The translations under genes and the position numbers were made by a program. The notes below the pieces were generated by a model that saw nothing but the letters and a program-made list of their open reading frames with translations, had not been told where the DNA came from and did no database searches. Shown piece by piece: positions 57,972-64,000 of a stretch of 64,000 nucleotides of DNA (within the stretch, counting starts at the first letter, position 1; each line of letters begins with the position of its first letter). The stretch spans positions 38,053 to 102,052 of the forward strand of contig JBBINR010000009.1 in the NCBI GenBank assembly GCA_037443785.1, given 5' to 3'. Source of the stretch: JAQUOA01 sp037443785. GTDB taxonomy: Bacteria > Bacteroidota > Ignavibacteria > UBA10030 > UBA8401.

Positions 57972-59822
57972 TTAGTTTGATAATTTCACAATGTCAAAAA
58001 TTCCGCCGGACATTCCTTCGAGCTCAACAGCATGTGTGGCGGAAATATTTATTTCTTTTCCTGTAAAAAGATCGTGCAATACAACGGCGTCTTTCAATTG
58101 ATGCGCAAATGGTGAAAGATCCACTGTTTGTTTTTCTGCATTATGATTGATGATTACCATCGTCTGCTCATTCGACAATGTTCTGAAATAGACATACACT
58201 TCGTTGTTGGGTTTGAAATGAATAAACTCACCTGTTTGGAGACTTTTATATGTCGATCGAACTTTCAATAGTTGCCGCGTGAAATTGAAAATGTCATTCT
58301 CTTCTGTTGTTCTTCCGTTTTCCGTAAATGCATTGTGCATGTCATGCGGAAATCCTCCCGGAAAATCTGAACGAAGTGTTCCGTCGTTGTTTCCTCCTTT
58401 CATTCCAATTTCTGTTCCATATAATATTTCCGGAATTCCTCTCACGGTCAGCAATGTCATCAATGCAAGCTTCAATTTTTTTGCATCGCCATTCAATTTG
58501 TACGCGATGCGGGTAACGTCATGGTTATCAAGAAACGTCACAAGATTATTCGGATTGGGAAAAAGAAAATCTTTTGCAAGGCAATTGAAAACATTCCAAA
58601 TACTTCCGGTGGAATCTGCAAAAGTTTTGGTGAGCGCATCTTCCAAAGCAAAATCGGTGATCGCCGGAAGCTGCGGTGCGATGATTCGATGGATGAAGCT
58701 TCCTTTTTGATACGGCGCAAGAAGAAGCGGATCGGATGTCCACACTTCTCCGACAATATTCATTCGAGGATATTCTTCACAAAGTGCTTTGCACCAATCC
58801 TCGCGGAACTGCGGTTCTATGTATGGATAGGTATCTTCGCGGATGCCGTCGAGTCCGCTGTACTCAACCCACCATATTGTGCTTTGCAAAAGATATTTTG
58901 CAACAAAAGGATTGGCTTGATTTAAATCCGGCATGGTATCGCTGAACCATCCATGCGTCGCTTTTTGTTTCGTCAACGAATCGCTGTGAATATCATCCAG
59001 CTCCACTTTCGAATGAAACGGTTTTTGATGATTCATCATCGTGCCGTTCAGCCAATCTGCCATTGGGAGATTTTTTATCCACGCATGATTGGAGCCGATA
59101 TGATTATTGACATGATCTAAAATTACTTTCAATCCCCGTTTGTGTGCTTCGCGAACAAACGCCGCGTATAATTCATTGCTGCCAAAACGTGGATCGATTT
59201 TATATAGGTCGGTTACGGCATAGCCGTGATAGGAAGCTCGATTCATATTATTTTCAGTCAACGGATTGACCCAAACCGCTGTAACACCGAGATCGTGCAG
59301 GTAATCAAGATGATCGATGACGCCCTGAATGTCTCCTCCGTGTCTTCCCGATGGCTGCGATCGATTGGGCTTATCAGGCACTCCGGCAACGCTGTCATTC
59401 GTAGTATCGCCATTAGCAAAACGGTCGGGTGTAATGAGATATATGACATCCGACGGATTGAAGCCTTGATGTTCGTCCGGAGAATTCCTTCGCTGAAGAA
59501 TTGGAAAACGAAATGATGCCGTTCCTTGTGTTGAGATAAGCGTTACTGAATAATCTGCGGGCTTTACTGATGGAGAAATTTCAATCTCAATGAAAGCGTA
59601 TGAAGGGTTTTCGATTTCGTATGTGCGAATAATTTTTAATTGCGGTGATGCCGATGTTGCTGAAATATTTTTTAAATTTTCACCGTACACCATCAGTTGA
59701 ATCGTGTTCGTCTTCATTCCCGCCCACCAATTCGGCGGTTCGACCTTTGTTACCTGCGGACGCTGGGCAAATGAACAGTGGAAAAGAACGAGGAGCAAAA
59801 GCGAAGCGAAACGGCGAATCAT
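57972..59822 (-). CDS. Periplasmic GH13 cyclomaltodextrinase/neopullulanase-like alpha-amylase (SusA-like)
   Basis: Protein of 616 residues with signal peptide (MIRRFASLLLLVLFHCSFAQ). The N-terminal 110 residues form a cyclomaltodextrinase-type beta domain (WWAGMKTNTIQLMVYGENL). The GH13 barrel follows: VIYLITPDRFANGD, AVWVNPL, VILDHVNNHIGSNH, the nucleophile Asp in DGIREDTYPY (about 330), the acid Glu in IVGEVWT (about 359) and the third Asp in FLDNHDVTR (about 435). It should hydrolyse maltooligosaccharides or pullulan outside the cytoplasm. No SusC/SusD genes are near. First gene of an operon with SDR and nfo. Confidence 0.93.
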   Translation of the reverse strand: MIRRFASLLLLVLFHCSFAQRPQVTKVEPPNWWAGMKTNTIQLMVYGENLKNISATSASPQLKIIRTYEIENPSYAFIEIEISPSVKPADYSVTLISTQGTASFRFPILQRRNSPDEHQGFNPSDVIYLITPDRFANGDTTNDSVAGVPDKPNRSQPSGRHGGDIQGVIDHLDYLHDLGVTAVWVNPLTENNMNRASYHGYAVTDLYKIDPRFGSNELYAAFVREAHKRGLKVILDHVNNHIGSNHAWIKNLPMADWLNGTMMNHQKPFHSKVELDDIHSDSLTKQKATHGWFSDTMPDLNQANPFVAKYLLQSTIWWVEYSGLDGIREDTYPYIEPQFREDWCKALCEEYPRMNIVGEVWTSDPLLLAPYQKGSFIHRIIAPQLPAITDFALEDALTKTFADSTGSIWNVFNCLAKDFLFPNPNNLVTFLDNHDVTRIAYKLNGDAKKLKLALMTLLTVRGIPEILYGTEIGMKGGNNDGTLRSDFPGGFPHDMHNAFTENGRTTEENDIFNFTRQLLKVRSTYKSLQTGEFIHFKPNNEVYVYFRTLSNEQTMVIINHNAEKQTVDLSPFAHQLKDAVVLHDLFTGKEINISATHAVELEGMSGGIFDIVKLSN

Positions 59823-59920
59823 AATGGGTGATTCCTTTATGAGATGGTGAATAATTTCAGTCGAATTTTATCATTTAACTTTTTACTTTGCACTGACATT
59901 AATATAGAATTTTTGGCTGA

Positions 59921-61108
59921 ATGAAAAAACTTTCTTCGCTTCAAAAGAAAAAAAGAAAACTCGTCGTCGGATTGATGTCCGGAACATCGGCAGATAGCGT
60001 CGATGCAGTGTTAGCAGAGATTCGCGGCTTTGGAAGTTCGACAATTGTCAAGCAAATCGCATTTGTGTCACATCCATACCCAAAAGGATATAAAAAATTT
60101 CTCCTGCACCATTCGCTTCCGGGAAACGGGAGCGTCGATGTTGTTTCTTCGCTCAATATTCTTATCGCACAATTTTTTGCTGATGCCGTCAAAGCGGTTG
60201 CGAAAAAAGCCCGCATTCCATTGCGTGCAATTGATCTTATCGGCTCGCATGGTCAAACAATTCACCATCGTCCCGATCAAACGGCAATGTTTGGCAAAAA
60301 AATTCGTTCTACACTGCAAATCGGAGATCCATCAACGATTGCAAAATTAACCGGCATCGTTACTGTCGGCGATTTTCGAACAGGAGATATGGTGCTTGGC
60401 GGACAGGGCGCACCGCTTGTTCCGTATTTTGATTACCTGATATTTCGATCATCGACACAAAATAGAATTCTTTTGAACATCGGCGGGATTGCAAATCTTA
60501 CGCTTCTTAAAAGGAATTGCACCCTGCACGATATCATTGCGTTCGATACCGGCCCCGGGAACATGGTGATTGACGCGCTGATGCAACGCTTCTATAAAAA
60601 AGAATTTGATGAAAATGGAACAATCGCGAACAGTGGAAAAATTCTTCCTTCGCTCCTTTCCGTTTTACTGAAGCACGAATATTTTTCTCACCGTCCCCCG
60701 AAATCGACCGGGCGGGAAATATTTGGCAACGAATTTCTTGCAATCTTTTCTGCATTAACCAAGGGAATGAAAAAAGAAGATTTGATTGCAACGGCAACCG
60801 AGTTTACGGCGGCATCCATTCGCGATCAATACAATCGATTTGTTCTTCCGCTGCTTCAACGAAAAAATCTTGATGAAATAATTGCCGGCGGCGGCGGATT
60901 AAAAAACAATACAGTAATGGATTCTCTCAAAAAATATTTTTACCCGACCCCTGTTGTATCAACCGACCAGTTTGGCATTTCAAGTGATGCTAAAGAAGCG
61001 CTCTGTTTCGCCGTTCTTGCAAACGAAACCATTCATGAACAACCCGCGAATCTTCCTTCGGTCACCGGCGCTCAAGCATATACCGTGCTTGGGAAAATTT
61101 GTCTGTAG
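59921..61108 (+). CDS. anmK: Anhydro-N-acetylmuramic acid kinase
   Basis: Protein of 395 residues, the typical length. The signature GLMSGTSADSVDAVLAEI is near residue 17, with later IGSHGQTIHHRPD, LQIGDPSTIAKLTGI, VGDFRTGDMVLGGQGAPLVPYFDYL, RILLNIGGIANLTLL, DTGPGNMVIDALMQ and IAGGGGLKNNTVMDSL. The enzyme phosphorylates and opens 1,6-anhydro-MurNAc during murein recycling. It is divergent from the amylase gene and 53 nt before the DUF2279 gene. Confidence 0.95.
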   Translation: MKKLSSLQKKKRKLVVGLMSGTSADSVDAVLAEIRGFGSSTIVKQIAFVSHPYPKGYKKFLLHHSLPGNGSVDVVSSLNILIAQFFADAVKAVAKKARIPLRAIDLIGSHGQTIHHRPDQTAMFGKKIRSTLQIGDPSTIAKLTGIVTVGDFRTGDMVLGGQGAPLVPYFDYLIFRSSTQNRILLNIGGIANLTLLKRNCTLHDIIAFDTGPGNMVIDALMQRFYKKEFDENGTIANSGKILPSLLSVLLKHEYFSHRPPKSTGREIFGNEFLAIFSALTKGMKKEDLIATATEFTAASIRDQYNRFVLPLLQRKNLDEIIAGGGGLKNNTVMDSLKKYFYPTPVVSTDQFGISSDAKEALCFAVLANETIHEQPANLPSVTGAQAYTVLGKICL

Positions 61109-61161
61109 GTTTTCATTTCGTGGATTTGAAGCCACTTCAATCTTTCGTATATTGACCGACG

Positions 61162-62049
61162 ATGAAAAAAATTTTATTCCTAGTATTGCTCGGTTCAACA
61201 TCGCTTCCTTCTCTTTCGCTATCACAGACAGCTGCGCCGAGGGACAGCATGATTTGGTTTATGAAACGAAAAGATTTCGCAACGTACACCACCATCGCCT
61301 GGTCTGCCGGAGCGGTCTTTATGGAATTTCAGTGGTGGTGGCGTGACGATTATAAATACCATAAACATAAGTTTCGTTTAGCAAGCGACGGATATTTCAA
61401 TAATTACAGTTATGGTGTCGATAAGCTCGGGCATATGTTCACGTCATATCTTTTTTTCCATACAACGTATGATTTTTTGCGGTGGGCAGATATTGATGAA
61501 AAAACGGCATTGTGGTCAGCTATCGCGGTTCCGGCAGCACATGCGGTGGCAATAGAGTTCGCCGATGGATTTTCAAAATATGCATTCAATCCGTCGGATC
61601 TTTATTTTAATTCAGCGGGAATTGTCTATGGTGCATTTCAAACGCAATATCCCATGTTGCAAAATTTTAATCTCAAGTGGAGCTATTACCCGTCCGCCAG
61701 TGGGGGCAGGGGCGATTCGGATTGGGGGCCGGCAAGCGATTACAGCGGGCATATTTATTGGCTTGCGATCAATGTTCACGATCTCCTTCCGGAAAAAGCG
61801 CAGCCGTACTGGCCAAAATTTTTAAATCTTGCTGTCGGCATGGGAGCAGAGAATGTTTCATTCGGCGATGTCGGGCCGAAGAAAAGAAAATTCGCTATCG
61901 GACTTGATTGGAATATGACCGAACTTCCGCTCACCGGTGATACGTGGAATGTATTGAAAAACCTTGTTGATAAAATTCATTTCCCGGCGCCGGGTGTACG
62001 GTTTGTTGAGAACGAAAAGACTCAGGGAAAAATTTTGCTTCTCCATTGA
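61162..62049 (+). CDS. DUF2279 (YfiM-like) protein
   Basis: Protein of 295 residues with a signal peptide (to about residue 24). The segment YSYGVDKLGHMFTSYLFFHTTYDFLRWADID and VAIEFADGFSKYAFNPSDLYFNSAGIVYGAFQ match the DUF2279 family. The C-terminal GMGAENVSFGDVGPKKRKFAIGLDWN and strands suggest an envelope location. Function unknown. Its stop is directly before the start of the next gene (62051), with which it probably acts. Confidence 0.85.
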   Translation: MKKILFLVLLGSTSLPSLSLSQTAAPRDSMIWFMKRKDFATYTTIAWSAGAVFMEFQWWWRDDYKYHKHKFRLASDGYFNNYSYGVDKLGHMFTSYLFFHTTYDFLRWADIDEKTALWSAIAVPAAHAVAIEFADGFSKYAFNPSDLYFNSAGIVYGAFQTQYPMLQNFNLKWSYYPSASGGRGDSDWGPASDYSGHIYWLAINVHDLLPEKAQPYWPKFLNLAVGMGAENVSFGDVGPKKRKFAIGLDWNMTELPLTGDTWNVLKNLVDKIHFPAPGVRFVENEKTQGKILLLH

Positions 62050-62050
62050 G

Positions 62051-62866
62051 ATGAGAACAATTCATATCCTCATAGTATTTCTTTCGCTTCAAATTTTTTG
62101 TTCTGCCCAGGAGAATGATGGTATCACATTTCTTCCGAAGAAAAAATTCATTCCGTCGTTCACGGCAAGCGGAACCGAACACAGAATTTCGTACGCAAAA
62201 TTACTGACAGAAAAATCGTTCATTGGGTCGCTGGGAGGAATTTTTCCTGCGGCGATGATTCATCTTGGCGGAAAAGAAATTCTTGTCAGCGTTGGAAGCA
62301 CGATGTACACAACATTGAAAAGTGCCGGCGTGCGGTACAGCGTTACGAATGCTGATTTTTATGTCGACGTAATGTTTGATGTTCCTGTTTCCGAACATGG
62401 CGTGGGACGTTTTGGCGCAGGACATACAAGCCATCACTTGGTCGACGATGGCGTTGCATCAATCGGTGCCGCAAATGTTATAAACTACGCGCGAGATTAT
62501 TATCAACTTTTTTACCTTCATATGATTCCTGTTATTCGCGGATTTGTATACGGTGGAACATATTACACGTACTCATTTCTCATCAACATGCGGCGCGATG
62601 GACAATTTTTGTTACAAGCCGGAGCGGACGGTGGAAATGTTGAGCTGTATAAAAATGTTGTGTTGTACAGCGCCTTCGATATAAAATTTCGAAGCGAAGT
62701 CGGTTACGCTTCAACGCAAAGCTATCAGGTTGGCATTCGCGTGATGAACGAGCAGTATCGCGCCATACGTTTTGCGTATACGTATCGCACCGGCATCGAT
62801 GACCGCGGGCAATTTTACGATCACCACATCAATCATCACTCGCTCGGATTATTTTTTGATTTTTAA
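62051..62866 (+). CDS. DUF1207-like envelope protein
   Basis: Protein of 271 residues with a signal peptide (MRTIHILIVFLSLQIFCSAQ). The body looks like an outer-membrane beta-barrel with alternating hydrophobic residues, ending in LGLFFDF with a terminal Phe. The segment VGRFGAGHTSHHLVDDG resembles the conserved HxSxHLGDE region of DUF1207 proteins. The start lies one nt after the preceding stop. The frame is open from 61964 in the previous gene, but the signal peptide fixes the start here. Confidence 0.7.
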   Translation: MRTIHILIVFLSLQIFCSAQENDGITFLPKKKFIPSFTASGTEHRISYAKLLTEKSFIGSLGGIFPAAMIHLGGKEILVSVGSTMYTTLKSAGVRYSVTNADFYVDVMFDVPVSEHGVGRFGAGHTSHHLVDDGVASIGAANVINYARDYYQLFYLHMIPVIRGFVYGGTYYTYSFLINMRRDGQFLLQAGADGGNVELYKNVVLYSAFDIKFRSEVGYASTQSYQVGIRVMNEQYRAIRFAYTYRTGIDDRGQFYDHHINHHSLGLFFDF

Positions 62867-62887
62867 TCTTCAATTGATAGAAATGGT

Positions 62888-63352
62888 ATGAATATTCTCA
62901 TCAGAAAAGCAGAACGGAAAGATGCGGCGGTAATCGCACATTTCAATGCGGCAATGGCAGAAGAAACGGAACATTTAAAATTAGATACGGCCCGATTGCT
63001 TCAGGGAGTCAACGGATTATTCGATAAAACCGATTATGGGTTTTATCTTCTTGCAGAAATAAACAACGAGATCGCCGGCCAACTGATGATTACGTATGAG
63101 TGGAGTGATTGGCGCAACGGTGTATTCTGGTGGATCCAAAGTGTGTATGTGAAACCTGAATTTCGCGCACACGGAGTTTTCAAAAGTTTATACAACTACA
63201 CTGTTGAACAAGCAAAAGCCGCAGGAAATATCTGCGGCCTTCGTTTGTATGTAGAAAAAGAAAATGCGCGCGCTCATCACGTGTATGAAAAACTCGGCAT
63301 GAAATCCACTCATTACGATATGTACGAGGTGGATTTTGTTATTATGAGATAA
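62888..63352 (+). CDS. GNAT-family N-acetyltransferase
   Basis: Protein of 154 residues: IRKAERKDAAVIAHFNAAMAEETEHL, GFYLLAEINNEIAGQLMITYEWSDWRNGVFWWIQSVYVKPEFRAHGVFKSLYNY with acetyl-CoA motif A, and GLRLYVEKENARAHHVYEKLGM. It is typical of amine-directed GNATs; substrate unknown. It lies 21 nt after the DUF1207-like gene. Confidence 0.9.
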   Translation: MNILIRKAERKDAAVIAHFNAAMAEETEHLKLDTARLLQGVNGLFDKTDYGFYLLAEINNEIAGQLMITYEWSDWRNGVFWWIQSVYVKPEFRAHGVFKSLYNYTVEQAKAAGNICGLRLYVEKENARAHHVYEKLGMKSTHYDMYEVDFVIMR

Positions 63353-63449
63353 ATAGTAGTTACCTTAACAACACCAATTTTCCAGGTTTTACTTTTACTT
63401 TGAGATTCGACGTGGAGATGTATAAATAAGGGGGCTGATTATTTATTAT

Positions 63450-64000
63450 TTACTTACCATGATAGATTATTCCGTTTTGTCTATCACAGACAATAACTTC
63501 TTTTCCATCAGTCCAAACAGCTGAATATTCTCCTCCTTGTGTTGCCGCACTGATAGTAATATTTTTCCAATCTGTGCCGTTATAATGATAGAGAAGATTC
63601 GGATAGCCGTCGACGAAAATATTTTTTGAGGTTTGCAAGAAAGAGTTTACAAAGTACTGACCCGCAGGCAATGATAGAACCGTTTGCCAGCTTGATGGAT
63701 CAACATTCCCGCCTGATAGAATTTTTGCCTCTGAAATCTTATGCCACGCAGTGTAAAGTTTTCCATTGTTTAACCACAATTTGCTTGGTTCAAACTTTCC
63801 GTTATAACTGCCGTTGTTATCTGTCAATGTTGTCTCACCATCAATTGAAAGTTGATTATTACTGATACGGGCTATGACTACTTTATTACCGCCAACTGAA
63901 ATATCGTATGCTACCGCATACACTTTTTCTTCACTTCCCGTTATTCCCCACACAAGCATACTATCGCCAACTTTATATTTATTCCATGCTCCATGATTAT
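63450..64000 (-). CDS. Partial beta-rich (repeat-propeller-like) protein, cut by the window edge
   Basis: About 183 codons of the C-terminal part are present; the frame continues past base 64000 (NHGAWNKYKVGDSMLVWG). The sequence has repeated short strands with Trp and Gly, such as LWLNNGKLYTAWHKI, NLLYHYNGTDWKNITISAA and YSAVWTDGKEVIVCDRQNGIIYHGK, suggesting a beta-propeller or similar extracellular fold. No family is named. An ATG at 63959 is internal. Confidence 0.6.
   Translation of the reverse strand, partial: NHGAWNKYKVGDSMLVWGITGSEEKVYAVAYDISVGGNKVVIARISNNQLSIDGETTLTDNNGSYNGKFEPSKLWLNNGKLYTAWHKISEAKILSGGNVDPSSWQTVLSLPAGQYFVNSFLQTSKNIFVDGYPNLLYHYNGTDWKNITISAATQGGEYSAVWTDGKEVIVCDRQNGIIYHGK

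Noticed and set aside
1..64000. Search for CRISPR arrays, tRNA genes, transposases or phage genes
   Set aside because: No regularly spaced repeats, cloverleaf-like sequences or transposase/integrase motifs were seen.

Overview
The window is a bacterial chromosome segment of moderate, slightly AT-rich composition. Most genes have clear Shine-Dalgarno sequences (AGGAG or GGAGG 5-9 nt before the start), and at least one sigma70-like promoter (TTGACT-N17-TAATAT) is visible. The gene content suggests a heterotroph of the Bacteroidota/Ignavibacteria (FCB) neighbourhood: a SusA-like periplasmic amylase, a GH127 glycosidase, an anhydro-MurNAc kinase, DUF2279 and DUF1207-like envelope proteins, and DUF4256/DUF2975/DUF1761 proteins. 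This placement is inference, because no rRNA or ribosomal-protein gene is present. I saw no tRNA, CRISPR array, prophage or intact IS element.

Layout. 0-10 kb: an ABM monooxygenase, PhzF, two SRPBCC proteins, an AraC regulator, a membrane protein, a YdeI-like protein, a secreted C1 peptidase, an MFS exporter, an epimerase-like protein, an EamA exporter and a GlxA regulator. 10.6-17.9 kb: two RibD-C/DHFR-like paralogues, a frameshifted VOC gene, and an ArsR-led run (ArsR, SRPBCC, DUF1801, PhnB-type VOC, membrane protein, SRPBCC) behind a perfect palindrome that overlaps its promoter; then ArsR, OsmC and ACT proteins. 17.9-30.5 kb: two ECF sigma factors with the long DUF6596/TPR C-terminal extension (ECF42 type), a remnant of a third, two YCII/DGPF proteins, DoxX, DUF1761, PaiB, VOC, AraC, an acyltransferase and a broken Crp gene. 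30.9-45.4 kb: an almost unbroken plus-strand run of small enzymes and binding proteins (four YCII/DGPF, four RibD-C, two DUF1801, two VOC, two SRPBCC, three alpha/beta hydrolases, two DoxX). 45.4-64 kb: ordinary metabolism, namely GH127, Crp, a lipoprotein lipase, glpK-glpD-glpF, two acetyltransferases (one AAC(6')-like), a SusA-like amylase/SDR/endonuclease IV operon, AnmK and envelope proteins.

The most interesting signal is regulatory. Three intergenic sites carry exactly TGTCGA-N17-CGACTA, 43, 79 and 43 nt before the starts at 32801, 33825 and 42781. This resembles the promoter reported, as I recall, for ECF42 sigma factors, whose genes are known to cluster with DGPF proteins. I infer that one or both sigma factors here drive a regulon made largely of the YCII/RibD-C/SRPBCC/hydrolase genes. 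A tandem duplication at 33.7-35.1 kb copied one such promoter with its gene, and the second copy then appears to have lost its -35 element by a 26-bp deletion between short direct repeats.

The accessory part is also decaying. It holds a VOC gene and a SRPBCC gene with single-base frameshifts at A-runs, a hydrolase with an in-frame TGA before its catalytic His, a truncated Crp gene and a sigma-factor remnant. REP-like inverted repeats are scattered between genes, and one supplies the apparent start codon of the second sigma factor.
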